64,000 nt of DNA from Cercospora beticola (GCF_033473495.1 NC_088935.1:3596001-3660000); one strand, 5' to 3'; shown: positions 9,197 through 21,175, numbered from the stretch's first letter. The notes: generated from the letters alone by a model not told the origin. Made by a program: numbers and translations.

Positions 9197-12100
9197 ATGT
9201 CGCGCTCGCTGCAGGATCAGTTCATCGACGATGACGAGGAAGAGACGTGTCCGCTGTGCGTGGAGGAGTTCGACCTCACTGACAAGGGCTTCCGACCATG
9301 TCCATGCGGCTACCAGGTGCGTGGCCCTTTGAGCAGCCCTCACTACCACCACTGTGGGCACTGCGTCCCAGGCCGACCTCCTGTCACTAACCGCGACACT
9401 AGATTTGCCAGTTCTGTTATCACAATGTTAAGACCAACATGAACGGCTTATGTCCCGCCTGCCGTCGACCCTACAATGACGCCGATATAGAGTACAAAGT
9501 CATCACACCGGAGGAGACGGCGGCCCACAAAGCGCGACAGGCCCAGAAACAGAAGAAAACCCAGCAAGCGCTGCAGAAGGAGAAGCAGAAAGCTGAAGCT
9601 GACAATCTCAGTCGCAAGCATCTGGCCGGAATGCGAGTCGTGCAAAAGAACTTGGTTTATGTGACCGGATTGAGCCCGACCTCGCAAGAAGACCAGCTAC
9701 TTCAGACCCTGCGCGGCGACCAATACTTCGGACAGTATGGTAAAATCATCAAGATCGTCGTTAGTAAGGCGAAGGACCCTTCACATCCCCACTCCGTTGG
9801 CGTATACGTGACCTACGAGCGCAAAGAGGATGCTGCTTCATGTATTACTGCCGTCGACGGATCTAAGAATGGAGATCGAACTCTCAGAGCCCAGTTTGGT
9901 ACTACTAAATACTGCTCGGCATATTTGAGAGGGGAAAACTGCACTAACAGGAATTGCATGTTCCTCCATGAACCTGGGGAGGCGAATGAAAGCTACTCGC
10001 GTGCCGATCTCTCTGCGCTCAACGCCGGCTCGTCTCAGCAAGGCTCCGGTCGACCACCGCCTCCGCAGTCCCAACAACCTGTTGCTTCTGCAGCTCCACC
10101 GATGGTGCAGCAAGGCAGTAGTGACCAACATCCATCCAGTCCTGCATTAGACCGACCAGCGCTACCGTCCACAGCCAGCTGGGCGTCGAAACTACCCCAA
10201 TCGAGCCGCGCAGAGAGTCGAAGCACGAGTGGCACCCAGGAGAGCCCTGCTCCTGCGGCGTCAACTCCTGCCACCACGCATCCTGAAGTTGCGCAAGAAC
10301 AAGACTCAACTTCGCCGCCGATAGAGGCTTCTGCCGATAGCAGCGTGCCAGCCCCAGACCTACCAATATCGCATCCGGAAATACGCCCTCGACCGCAAGT
10401 TTCTCCGATCGATACGTTATTCAAGAATTTCTCTCTGGACGATTTCAAGTTGGTCTGGTCCTCCACTTGTTTATCAGAAGCGGACCGCAATATGATCGTA
10501 AACTTCCCCCTGTTATTCGATGAGCACGGCGGGGCCAAGCGCCGTCTGCGTAGACAACGCGAAGAAGAGCGACAACGCATCGAACAAGAAACCCAAGGGT
10601 TCCAGCACGCCGCGGTAGAACAGGACGACAATCCCGAGATGAGCGGAAGTTTGCAGCTCGGTGGCGAACCGGAAGAGCGACACAGTAGCACTCAAATGCA
10701 AGGCGCCATTCATCCACCGGGACAGGATGCGAACACCGATCCCAGATACCAGTATGCCGGTGCAGCGACATCAAGCCCTGGGGCCAGTGATCGAGGACTC
10801 ACTCCGCAGCAGCATCAGCAAATGCTCTTGCAGACACTCAAACCCAATGCCCCTGGGACTTTCATGAACAATCCAACCCAGCAAAGCACATATAATGCGC
10901 CATCATTTCCTCAACAATCGGCAAATAATTCACAACTCGGCCATCAACGCAACGTCTCTCGGTACTCCTTCGCCAACGAGGCTGCTCCAACTGCAACCTC
11001 AGTCAAAGCAGTCGCGAACCCCAAATTGATGAATCAGCAATCCGCAATGATGCCTCCGACCGGAGGCAATCACTTCGGCACGCAACATCAAACGCCTCAT
11101 GGACAATTCTATACAAGCAATGTGCAAGGACCTCCTCCAGGACTTAAAACGACTGGCACACCTCCTGTCAGCGGCAATCTCACGTTCGGACAAGGACATG
11201 GCTTTGCTACAGGAGGTCTACAATATGGTGCTGGTTCTACTCGTAACCAGCAGGATAACTACTACAGGGATTTGCTGCGCGGCAACGAAGCAGCCTCCGG
11301 CCGTGGTGATCCTAAGCGTGAGTTACAATCCCTTCCCACATACAACACTGCCCAATCACATGCAGCGTTCATGGCGAGTCAACCCAATGCTTACCCTGCC
11401 CCACCCTATGCAAACCTTGGTGCTTTTGGCGATGGCGAAAAGCAACGAAAGAAGAAGGGAAAGAAGCACAGACACGCTAACACTTCCTCCTCTTCAGGAG
11501 GTGGTATGATCGATGTGTCAGATCCCGGAGCCAGCCATCTTCTTCAATCAAGAATGCATCAGGGTGCGAGCGGGTTCGGCGGAGGTACGTTTGCCGGTCA
11601 AGCCGTGGGCGCTGCAGGTGGGTTATACTCGGGCATGCATAGCGGCGGCGGCTACAGCGGGCGATGGTAGATGGTGTGCGGAGTGCTTTTCCCCTCGATT
11701 ACGCTCTTTACGGCACAGACGCGGCTCCAGACGCGTCTTGACGAGATATTGTTTTCAGCGATGCGACTTTTTCGTCTTCTTGTAAGGTGTTCACGGGACT
11801 GGATCGATGGACTGGACTAGCGCCAAGTGTTGGACGCTGGCTAGTGGAATCGTCTATCGGCAGGCGTCGAGCTGCGCAGCGTTTCGATCTGGGAAGCTGC
11901 GGGAGACCGAGGGTCACGGCGTCATATTTTTCGGGCTGAAGCGGCGTTTTTATTGCCCATTTTGAGGCGCTCACCATGCCGCTTCTTGTACGTATCTCAT
12001 GGACCTTCGTTAGTGGCTGATAGATTGACTGAAAGATAGTTTCATGGCTCATCACAGCTCTTTTCATCTTTCAAGACGTGCCATGATGAGAGACGTGTGA

Positions 12101-14445
12101 TGTAGATAGCGATATAACCCGCCGCGCTCTAGTCTTGGTCATGTAGTCGTTCGTAGACCGCGCGCCCCATGCATGTCAAGAGGAGGATCTATCACTGCAT
12201 TTCCAGTCGAATATCAGCTGACATTGCAATCACTACAGACGAGAACTTCCCGCCCCTACGGCCTCCTACAAGACAAGTATCGCTCGATGAATCCCGCCGG
12301 TCCACGCCCCCCATTCCTCCTGGGTTCGAAGGCCACATCCTGGAAAGCAGGCGATCCACGCCGTCAATACCTCCCGGTCTCGCGAAACCCACTGCACTAC
12401 CTGACCTTGAGGGTTCAGTTTCACGTCCTACTTCACGTCCCTCGAGTAGAATGAGTGTGAGACGACAGACTTCCCAAATATTGCCCGCACTGCCACTGTG
12501 GCCCGCCACGCCTCATAGGATCTCCACGCCTTCGAAATTGGAGAACCACCAGGCTGTTGATGCAGCTTTAGTGCACGAAACGCCAACAAAGGTACCGAAA
12601 ACTGCATCTGCATCTGATCTGAAAGTAGCCACGTCCACCGAGCCAGTTGCCGCGGACGAAGACCGTTCACGGGATGCTGCAAAGAGTGGTGAAGCTGCGC
12701 CTACCCAGGATCTGGACCAAGTTTTAGAGGACCCCAAAGCTGAAGTCAAGTCAGCCAGTCCTATCAAGGACGAGGCAGAAGAATCGAAGTTACAACGTCA
12801 GATCGCAGATCGAGGGGAAACCACGAGGCGCAAGCACCCTGGGAAGCTGGACATCAGTGCTGCTGTGAACAAAAATGATCCAACTACGACTTCTATGTCC
12901 TTGAATGCAGACGCTCCAAATGCGCAAAAATCACAGCCGATGCCATCGAGTGCTGGGGGAAGCACAACGATGGCGACCAAGCCAGCGGCAGCAGAAGGCC
13001 CAATGGCTTCTCCTGCAATCAGAACCGCCCCTCGTACGTTGCGCGTAGTGCAGACACCAAAAGCCGAAGTGCCTTCAAGTAGCCTGCCATCAGCCCCCAG
13101 CATGGCCGCAATAGTCGCTGCTCACAAGTTGCCCTCCCGAAAGCCCAGTGTGGCATCAATTGGACTTCCGGGAACTCCCTCAAGCGAACAAGTCTCCATG
13201 TCGGACAATATTTCTTTGGCATCCACTTCGCAATCTCGTGCCAACTCGCCACCACCTGCAGCCAGCAAAGTAGGCTCTGCGCCCGTCAGGGCTAAGACGA
13301 AGAGTCAACAGAAGAAGGAACGTCAGGAGCGTGCGAAGGCATTGGAGGAGGAGAAGAGCAAAGGAGGCGAGACGATCACTTCTCCTCCAGCAGAACCTGT
13401 GGTAGAAGCCATACAGAGCCGGAAGAAGAAGACGAAGAAGGAGAAAGAGGTCCGTCCAAAGCCTAAAACCGTGCCTACTGCGACTACAACAGACACGACG
13501 CCGACCGCCAGTAGAACTCCTTCTCCCAGGAGGAAGACAACCACAGAAGCTTCAGTGCCGCCCGAAGCAGCAGCTAGTGACGCAAAGTCTTCGACTCCAG
13601 TGGCAGCGCAACCACAAGCGCCGCATCCAACCAGTGTTCCATCGCCGCCGGTCACGCCAACACTTACTCCCGCACAACTCATCGCCGAATTAAAAGCCTC
13701 CGCGCCTCAGATCCAGAAATGCATCGACAGCCTGTTCCGGGTATCCAACAGTCGCGACTTCAAAGCTCACCAGAACGTATCACACAAGGACTTGTTGAAC
13801 AACTGGCAGACCGACCTGAAATTCAATCTGAACAAGAACGATGTCGAGGCGCTACTCACCGGCAAAGTCCCCGCCGTCTACTATGGCGGAGAAGAGCAAG
13901 GTCGCGCTTTCGATCGAGGCATGATCGCTCCCTCTGGCGCCAACCTTCGAGCTTTAACGAAAGAACTGGAAACTCGCTTCTTGGAACTTGAGCGAGCTCT
14001 TCGTGAAATGCCAGAAGAGTCACGTTTTCGGCCTTCGAAACCGCAGAATGATTTGAAACTTCCGGCTATTGATCTCGAGACTGTCAAGCGACAATATGAG
14101 AATGGTTCGGGTCGTGGACCTAGCGTTATGGAGCAGATGGTGCAGGATGGTGCTACACTTAAGAAAGGTGCTTTCTTGGTTGATGAGGCGAGCAAGTATA
14201 TCAATGAGTTTGTCATGCCGCCTGTGACGCCGCCGCCTTCTGCGGCTTCTATGCAGGCGAGAGCGCAGCATCCGGCTGTTCCAGCTGGTCCGACGGCGGC
14301 GGCTGCTGCTGCGGCTGCAGAGCAGAATGTGCCCAGCGCGGATGTTGCGGAGAGACAATTGAGGGAGGCACAAAAGTATGCTGAGGAGAGGGAGAATGCG
14401 CTGAGGAAGGTAATTAAGAAGAACAAGAAATTGTTGGGACTATGA
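9197..14445 (+). CDS. NOT4: CCR4-NOT subunit NOT4, RING/RRM/CCCH ubiquitin ligase
   Basis: Residues 1-75 hold the C4C4 RING (ETCPLCVEEFD...PCPCGYQICQFC...CPACRRPY). An RRM follows (KNLVYVTGLSP...GKIIKIVVSK), then a CCCH finger (KYCSAYLRGENCTNRNCMFLHEP). NOT4 tethers an E2 enzyme to the CCR4-NOT deadenylase and acts in mRNA decay and cotranslational quality control. I read three exons, 9197-9316, 9403-11584 and 12239-14445, giving 1502 residues. The second intron (11585-12238) has a strong G|GTACGT donor, a CTGAC branch site and an ACAG acceptor; its phase joins the two blocks as GG-DENFPPL. From memory of other fungal NOT4 proteins, they share the Pro/Ser-rich IPPGFEG / ALPLWPATP region and the conserved C-terminal block (RGMIAPSGANLRALTKELETRFLELE). 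Unspliced, the frame stops at 11670, giving a 795-residue form. A two-gene reading (second start near 12169) is the alternative. Confidence 0.8.
11585..12238 (+). other. Long NOT4 intron or alternative 3' end
   Basis: A 654-nt candidate intron, roughly ten times the usual length in this window. Its first 86 bases stay in frame and encode a Gly-rich tail ending in SGGGYSGRW, then TAG at 11668-11670. The rest shows no other open frame of note. It could be spliced out (long NOT4) or serve as a 3' UTR (short NOT4). Splice-site strength and matching phase support splicing. Confidence 0.6.
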
Positions 14446-14556
14446 TAAGGCATATTGTACATGCTGATTGCTGTGGTCGATCAAATAACTGGAGGCTAGG
14501 ATTATCAAACAGTAGAATACTGCGCTGTGTATACATCGCAGTAGTATATAGTCTGC

Positions 14557-17500
14557 CTACTGCCTCCTCTGACGCAGAAGATAGTCTATGGCACGGTCTA
14601 CGCGCACAGATCCTCCATCGTCTGTAACTCGTAGCGCTTCTCTTGAAAGCGTGACAGGAAAGCCCAACTCTACCAATTTCCTCAGTGCGAGATCGCAACT
14701 CTGAAGCGGCACGCCGTCTGGTAGGCTGTGCTGCTGGGTTTCATACTCCAGAATGGGACTTATGGATGGCCTCGAAGTGATTGTCGATGGAAAGGCTGAC
14801 GACGATGTCCCAAAAGATCTTTGTGATGGCGCAGTCGGCGCATAAGCAGAATAAGCCGTGCCACGCGACGAAGTCGAGACACTGCTCACTCGTGAAAGAA
14901 CGCTCATGGGTCTTTCATCGTCCATTCCGATGAGTGGTAGACGCCGATACTCGCTCGTCTGTCGACGTAGACGGATCTCGGCAGCCATTGATGCAACCCT
15001 TTTGCGACTCATTTCTTTCGCCTCTTGCTCTCGAGGATCTTGTCGTTGGAGTTTTGCTGCGGCGATTTGCTCGGAGTAGACGATTGCAACTGGCTCTTTC
15101 AAGAAATTGTTGAAACTGCTGTTGTAGACGGGTAGTGACCACTCTGTCCAGCCATTCTGTTTGGCTAGGGCAAACCCAGCCGGACTGTGGTCTGATGCTA
15201 AGAGTGCCAGCTCCAGCACCACCGATGGTCCCAATGTCAGGATGTGCGCGAGCCATTCTTCGAGGAAACGTTCCTCTTCGTAAATATCCCCTGGTGCCAC
15301 ATCACAATTGTCGTAGACGCCGTATTCCCTCGCTTGATCAACACGGCCGCTGTATCCTTGTAAAAGAGAAGAAAGGCAGGTCCACATCTCGGTGATGTCG
15401 TACAATTGCGCTGCAGTCAGGCCACCGCGATTTGCAGTTGCGAAATGCTCTGGTGCATTCAGCAGGACGCTCGACATATCGAATTCCAGGTTTGTGTTGA
15501 CAGTGGCGGCGCAGCCCTCGTGCTCGTTAACTACTCCACCTTTGAGCCAGTCTAGCTGGCCAGTTATGTCATCTTCACGGCCTTTGCGACTGCCGAAGAT
15601 GGTGCAGAAGCACCAGATTCGCCACAAGGCATCGTCGAATCTCTGTGAGTGGGGATGTGTGGGAGTCGACAGAGCGAAAGTAGTTTCACGCCTGATGAAA
15701 GTCTGACATCTCTCATGAACCAAGGCTTTGATCTGCCTGATGACAGTGAGATCGTTTCGATAGTGCGAGAGGTATGTTCGAGGTGTGCGTCGTGGCCTAG
15801 CGATAGAAAGCTCAGGGCTCTGTGTGACGTCTTGCGATTGAATCCATTCTTGACGCTCATGAGCTGGCATCGATATGTTGCGGACAACGGTTTGGACTAG
15901 CCGCATTTCGTGTTGCTTGTATATTCGATACATGCCTTTGTTGATGATGGCGGTGTTGCGAAGATCAGTGAGTGATGAGAGCGAGCACAGGATATTTAGC
16001 AGCACTATCTCTGCTGCGTTTGGGGACGACGGAACATCGTTACGATCCAGTTCGGAGCTGATCGGCGAAGCGAGTGTTTCCGCGTCGTGCTGCGAACTCA
16101 CTTCGCGCTCGGACAGTCGTGGTAAAGCCACCATGGGCTCCGATCTAGCATGGTTGTGCGAAAAGCTTGCCATTCTGCGCAGTGGTAGACCACTCTTCAT
16201 ACGAGTAGCACGGGGCAGCTCATCGAAAGACTGTCTGCGAGCAGGCGCTGCAGGGACATTTGCTCGTTGTGCCTTGGCTTCCATAGCACGCCAATCTCGC
16301 TTTCTCGACCTCTTCGGCAGCGCAGGCGGTTGCATGACGGCCTTCACGCTATTGCCGCGCCTTACATTCGACTCGCCTTGTGCTTCATCGATCGAGCGGG
16401 GAGCTGGCCGCATTTTTGTCATCTCCGACAATTGATCTCGGACGGCAAACTCTGCCTGGCTCAGTGTCGGGCTGATCGTACCAGACTCGCGCCAGGCCAG
16501 GCGACTGAGTCTCAAATCGGCCAATGAGCGACGAGCAGGCAGTATCTCTGCTTTCTGCATGCTATTGCGAGCAGATGTGAGAGATTTGGTCAAAGGTGCG
16601 GGAGGCGAAGCTGCCGTCGTCACAGGTCTCGGGCTCGGCGTTTCCGCTGGGATTGGAGGCAAGGCCTTGTTGAAGTCGACTGGATGAACGAAGCTCACGC
16701 TGGAGCGAGGGGAAACATCGTCGAATACGCCAGCCTGGGTTGGAGATACGAGAGAGAATTTGCTAGGCGAAAGCAATGTGCGCTGGTCGGCGGTGATGAT
16801 TGTGTCGAGTGTCGTGGCAGAGCTGCAGCGGCTGTACACGGAGCTCTCGTCGGTCGCTGACTTGCTCGAAGACGATGATTGCGAGGGGTACGATCGATGG
16901 CTGCTCGCCCTAGGACATCCAGATTGTGCTTCGGGGGTCATGGATCGCGTGGCCTTCAGGCGCGATGGAATTGCTGTTGCTGAAGGCATCGAAATTATTC
17001 GTCGAGGCATCGGGTGTGCCAGTATTGGAGTTGACTTGACCTTCATAGGCTCCGGAAATTGGAATGGAATTGGTTGCTCGGCTGGGATGCTAGATCTTGA
17101 TGCGTCAAGGTCTGCAATGTGCCGGGCCGGCTGGTCGTCAATGGGGCTCTGATCAAAGTATGCCACGCCATCAATCCAGGTGCCAATGCGATGATCAGTG
17201 TCTGAACGTCGCCTTGAACGCATCTTGGTCGGAGATGGTGGGTTGCTTCGTCGAAATGATGTGGGCTTCGAAGCGTAAGATGACCTGGTGGCAATGTGCT
17301 TGGCCGCAGGCAGATGGTCGCTGATGGCGGACAGAATCTCTTCGTTAGGGCTGGTGGCCATTTTCTCCTCCAACGCAGTCATTTCAATCACTTTGGCTGC
17401 AGGTACGGCGTGCAGTACGGTTCCTTTGGCAGAGGAGCGTTTGCTTCGTTCACGGGTCGTCGAAAACGAGGGCATGGCCGGCCTCTTGCCGTTCCAGCTG

Positions 17501-17697
17501 CGACGAAGTGCAGTGGTGGGCACGCTCACAGCAGAGCTGGCAACGCAAAGCGGTGGAGGAAACAGGTCGTCGGCGCCTCTGCGACTGAAGATGGATATGC
17601 TCCGTCTGGCAACGCTCTTCGTGGCGGGTGTACTATCACCGATGGCAGGCGCGGCTCCATCCACGGCGGATTGCTGGAAAAGTCCGGAGGACATCAT
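14557..17697 (-). CDS. Uncharacterised fungal protein with UBA-like C-terminus
   Basis: An intron-less 1046-residue protein that I cannot name. Residues 1-580 are mostly disordered: Ser/Pro/Arg-rich and full of RRS and SP sites. Near residue 580 a helical block begins (NAAEIVLLNILCSLSSLTDLRNTAIINKG). It has the spacing of an F-box-like helix set (LLNILCSL..LTDLRNTA..NKG). An ordered region follows to about residue 880, containing DDALWRIWCFCTIFG and TEMWTCLSSLLQGYSG. After a second linker, the last 55 residues (CDLALRKLVELGFPV...VDRAIDYLLRQRRQ) look like a UBA ubiquitin-binding fold. A ubiquitin-related adaptor role is an inference from these two weak matches. It is convergent with NOT4 (111 bases apart). 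The ATG at 17697 is the first Met; the next codon is also Met. Confidence 0.75.
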   Translation of the reverse strand: MMSSGLFQQSAVDGAAPAIGDSTPATKSVARRSISIFSRRGADDLFPPPLCVASSAVSVPTTALRRSWNGKRPAMPSFSTTRERSKRSSAKGTVLHAVPAAKVIEMTALEEKMATSPNEEILSAISDHLPAAKHIATRSSYASKPTSFRRSNPPSPTKMRSRRRSDTDHRIGTWIDGVAYFDQSPIDDQPARHIADLDASRSSIPAEQPIPFQFPEPMKVKSTPILAHPMPRRIISMPSATAIPSRLKATRSMTPEAQSGCPRASSHRSYPSQSSSSSKSATDESSVYSRCSSATTLDTIITADQRTLLSPSKFSLVSPTQAGVFDDVSPRSSVSFVHPVDFNKALPPIPAETPSPRPVTTAASPPAPLTKSLTSARNSMQKAEILPARRSLADLRLSRLAWRESGTISPTLSQAEFAVRDQLSEMTKMRPAPRSIDEAQGESNVRRGNSVKAVMQPPALPKRSRKRDWRAMEAKAQRANVPAAPARRQSFDELPRATRMKSGLPLRRMASFSHNHARSEPMVALPRLSEREVSSQHDAETLASPISSELDRNDVPSSPNAAEIVLLNILCSLSSLTDLRNTAIINKGMYRIYKQHEMRLVQTVVRNISMPAHERQEWIQSQDVTQSPELSIARPRRTPRTYLSHYRNDLTVIRQIKALVHERCQTFIRRETTFALSTPTHPHSQRFDDALWRIWCFCTIFGSRKGREDDITGQLDWLKGGVVNEHEGCAATVNTNLEFDMSSVLLNAPEHFATANRGGLTAAQLYDITEMWTCLSSLLQGYSGRVDQAREYGVYDNCDVAPGDIYEEERFLEEWLAHILTLGPSVVLELALLASDHSPAGFALAKQNGWTEWSLPVYNSSFNNFLKEPVAIVYSEQIAAAKLQRQDPREQEAKEMSRKRVASMAAEIRLRRQTSEYRRLPLIGMDDERPMSVLSRVSSVSTSSRGTAYSAYAPTAPSQRSFGTSSSAFPSTITSRPSISPILEYETQQHSLPDGVPLQSCDLALRKLVELGFPVTLSREALRVTDDGGSVRVDRAIDYLLRQRRQ

Positions 17698-19111
17698 GAC
17701 GGCGCGGTCGTGCTATGTAGTCGTCAGAGACCGTTCACGCCGAGAACCTTGCCGTTGCAGTCAGGCACACCCAGTCCGGCGAGCTACAGGGCTGCAAGCA
17801 TCAGTCTGCTTCGATGCTTCTTCTGCGAGCCGTCGGGCCCTTCAGTCGAGGTACGTGCCAAGCTTCGCGGCCTGGCAGGGTTAGCAGTCAGTAGTGGTGG
17901 GTGAGCAGTCTGCGACGATGAGTAGAGAACAGTACGGCCGCGCGCTCGGCTTATTTGCAGCAGCGCTCGTCGACAGTGCATTCGCCGGCGCAGCAAGACG
18001 CAGCAGCAGTGCCACGCGCAATGGCCTTTGCGTGCCCGCCGCATATGTGCCATATCGGCGCAGCAGCGAGGCCGTGGGTGTCTTTCGCAGGCCCAGCACA
18101 GTGAATGCGGTCATCGTGGCCGGCAAGGATGGCGGGAGGATGGCAGCCGTGGGTGCAGGGCCACGATGTGAATCCCGTCGTTGTTGTTGCTGCTAAATTC
18201 GGAGCCCTCAGCCCCGGCCGTCGCTTCGCTTCCCCACACATCAACACGTGACTGAGTCTAAACCGTCACGCGAGACGCTATTCTCGCCAGCGACAATGCA
18301 CACCCCGACACCTCTTGCTGTTGGATGTCGCCCGCTAGCATGTTGTCTTCCTCTGGTAGGTATGTAGCCGCGCTCAATGGCGCATTGCGCGAAGGATGAA
18401 GCAATTTGTTGCGTCCTCATCTCGGACAGCGATGCCTCCTTCGCTCCGTCCAGCACGCACAACAACGGACACTTCAACATCCGGATGCCCTGGCAGCTGT
18501 CACAATCACTCCAAGCTATTGGCTGATGCCCGTGACAGTCGAACGTTATCGTTGCGGCAGCTCGCGCAAGGTCACATCATTCAAGCTTCTATCCCTCCGC
18601 TGTCTTCCGGATTTATCGTGCGAGCCCCAGCCAAGTTCTGGAACATGCCGAAATCACCGGGGTGCTCTTCGATGCCCTAACCTGCATTATGGTGACTCCA
18701 ACACTCATGCAATCGCCCCACGGAACTGCAGAGCTCAGCGAGTGTACTGTACCTCGTTCCGACCTCACGAAGCTCTTCTTCGTTCCGTGCCAAAACAGGG
18801 CAGTGGGCAACGACTGCGATTGTACGAGCGGTCATCGTCGACCATGGCTCGCTCGTTTCAGATTTTTTCGTATCTCTGCACAATGATCTTTGTTAAGGCT
18901 TGATCGTGTTCCTGCAGTCTCATCAAGGATCGTTACCCATGAGCGTTCGCTCGGCGCTGTGCGAGAGGGTCACTCGGAGCTAACACGCTCGCTCAGTAGC
19001 CTACGCTATGCTGTTGGACGCTCTCCGAATACATTGCCACTAGCTGTAGAGTTGGGTATCTCGAAGACAAATGCAGTGCTAACGCCACAGGTGAGACCAA
19101 TTCATTATCCA
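17698..19111. other. 1.4-kb region without a recognisable gene
   Basis: It lies upstream of the UBA-like gene and downstream of GEM1. The part near 17.9-18.1 kb is GC-rich; the rest is mixed. The longest open frames (about 165 codons plus strand from 18406, about 100 codons minus strand from 18247) have irregular composition and no motif. A long promoter or an unrecognised non-coding transcript is possible. I can support neither. Confidence 0.5.
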
Positions 19112-21175
19112 TCATCCCGATAGCAAATTTCGCTTCCATACAAACGCCGCGACCACCCCAATCGTAGCGACAAGACCGACGTAAATTGTGGCACGATCGA
19201 CACCTTCGTCCTCGCTCTTTGGAAGCGCCTGTGAAGGATACGTCGCACATTCGGCTAGATGGACGAAGAAGTCGTTAATTGACGTCCAGCTCGCCGATAC
19301 GTGCAGCGGCTTGGCCATCTTGAGCTGCTCACAGAACACGTCCGGCTGCACCTCCGTTCTCTGCACAGCACGATCCTGGTCTGCTTTGAGTGCGGCGTAG
19401 ACTGATGGCAGCGCTGCCAAGGCCGGAAAGCGTTGGCGCAGGTCTACTATGTGCGCAAAACTGTCCGGATCGCTACTGTCGTATGTATAGCATAGCAGGT
19501 CACAAGCGTCGAGCTTTGCCTGATTTGCCAGAATAGCGGGTTCCAATTCGCCCAGCTCTTCGAGAATGAGGTAGCATTGTTTGCCTCCTTGTAGTTCGAC
19601 GCTGTTGACTGCCGTTTGAGGCTTGATGGTCGGATGGTATGCCGTGCTGAATTTCCTGGCAAGGAAAGCATTGAGGAGCGCGGATTTCCCACTCTGCGCC
19701 GCACCTACAACATAGCAAAGGAACACGTTTCTCTCCACCCTGCCGGGACCGTGTCGTCGCTTGCGAGGTTTCGTCAGTCGTAGAGCAGATGTCGTGCCTT
19801 TGCCATCGCCTTCGAACCCGAGATATGCAAGATATTCCAGTGTCACCTTCGGGTTCTCAAAGGTCGTCATGCTCCAATGTGCTAGCCAGCCCTGGAGTGT
19901 CACGTATCCCGCCTCGTTGCAGACTGTACTGCTGGGGAATCCGGAGTCAACCCATGAAGACGGCATTCCTGGTGTTGGGGCAAAGAGCGCAGCCAGTTCA
20001 GCATCGCTCAGCCCGCCATCGTTATCCTTGTCGTGAAGCAGGAACAGATCGACAAAGAAGCGGTAGCCCGCTGGAGAGAGCTCGGCAGATGCGTGCGCCG
20101 GCACATCGAACTTGGGATGCAGAAAGGTGTCCGACAATGATAGACTGTCCGAGTACTGGAATTTGCGGAGGATGATCCAAATAGTCTCGTGGCGACCTTT
20201 CTCTGCGAACATCTTGTTGAGCTGAATAAACCCGTCCACGTCGATTCCGACGCTGTTCGCATCTTCATACTCGGTGTGGTTGGCATATGACCTACCACGC
20301 TGTATTGAACGCTTGATATTGGCAAGGTCCTCTGCGGAGAGGGGCTTTTCGAAGCACTTGTGCTGGAAGTTCTGGATCTCCTTGTCGTTTAAGAGGCCGT
20401 CTTGGTCCTTGTCGCATAAGTAGAAGACTCTCTTGAGTGCTTCGATCGCGGCTGGTTTCAGGTTGCTCTCTTTCGAGTCATAGATTGGCGCAATGGGATG
20501 TGTGACAGCCTTCTGGCATAGGAAAAAGACCTCGTTGATGTTGTGGTGCTCACGCGCACTGGTACGGATGCAGGAGTCGATCTCCTTGAATTCTGCCATC
20601 TGCGTGATCACCTGTCAGTGCGAGACACTGTGCGAACACGTGGGGTTGGCATACCACAGGCAACATTTCATCTTCAATGGCAGTGCTGACGCCGGGATTG
20701 AGATCGCTTTTGTTGGAGCAGAGCACCACAGGGACATTCACGCCCAAGGATCGGAAATATGGCATCCAGAAGAGAGCAACGCGTTCATAGCTGTAGTGAT
20801 CGCTGTACACCAGCAAGATGACCTACAGGCGAGAGGCATAAGTCAGCCATCGGCGCAGGAGGCATCAGTCAGACATCGAGGCGAACGGACATTGCATTTG
20901 CGCAGTGCTTTTTTGAGCTCATCTCGGTCCTGCGGCAGAGACGAGGTGTCGACAATGGTGGTGGGCACATTCTCAGGCGTGCCGAGCGCGGGAGGCAGTG
21001 TGATGGGCGGCAAGACATGTTGAATCTTGGTCGTGACGAAGGCGTCCTTGACAAACGACGTGAGCAACGAGCTCTTGCCCGTGGCTTCATCGCCACAAAC
21101 GCAGACCCGCACTGCTCATGCATGGGTCAGTTTGGCGCCGACAGTCGCGTCCAGTAGGCACGTACCAGCCGCCAT
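19112..21175 (-). CDS. GEM1: Mitochondrial Rho GTPase Miro / GEM1
   Basis: A 632-residue tail-anchored outer-membrane GTPase that controls mitochondrial distribution and ER-mitochondria contacts. Exons in coding order are 21166-21175 (10 nt, Met-Ala-Ala plus one base), 20891-21111, 20655-20822 and 19112-20611. The first GTPase domain has P-loop GDEATGKSS (from residue 10), DTSS and NKSD. Two EF-hands have full calcium loops: [12 protein letters not shown] (200-211) and [12 protein letters not shown] (327-338). The second GTPase P-loop is GAAQSGKS (436-443). The last 25 or so residues form the membrane anchor ([22 protein letters not shown]). The donor after exon 2 (GTCCGT) is weak, but frame and family alignment require it. 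It is head to head with creC. Confidence 0.95.

Noticed and set aside
8189..9332. Long overlapping frames on both strands (314 codons minus, 295 codons plus) across the complex I subunit start
   Set aside because: They are in other frames of a GC-rich verified gene, are Ser/Pro/Arg-rich, and have no motif. They are codon-bias shadows.
12083..12221. C/D box snoRNA in the long NOT4 intron (ATGATGA at 12083, CTGA at 12218)
   Set aside because: The boxes are 130 bases apart, there is no terminal stem, and CTGA is part of the likely branch site.
12169..14445. A separate gene starting at the ATG at 12169
   Set aside because: A branch site and acceptor directly precede the protein-like part at 12239, the phase matches a strong donor in NOT4, and the content fits the NOT4 C-terminus. 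Kept only as the alternative reading.
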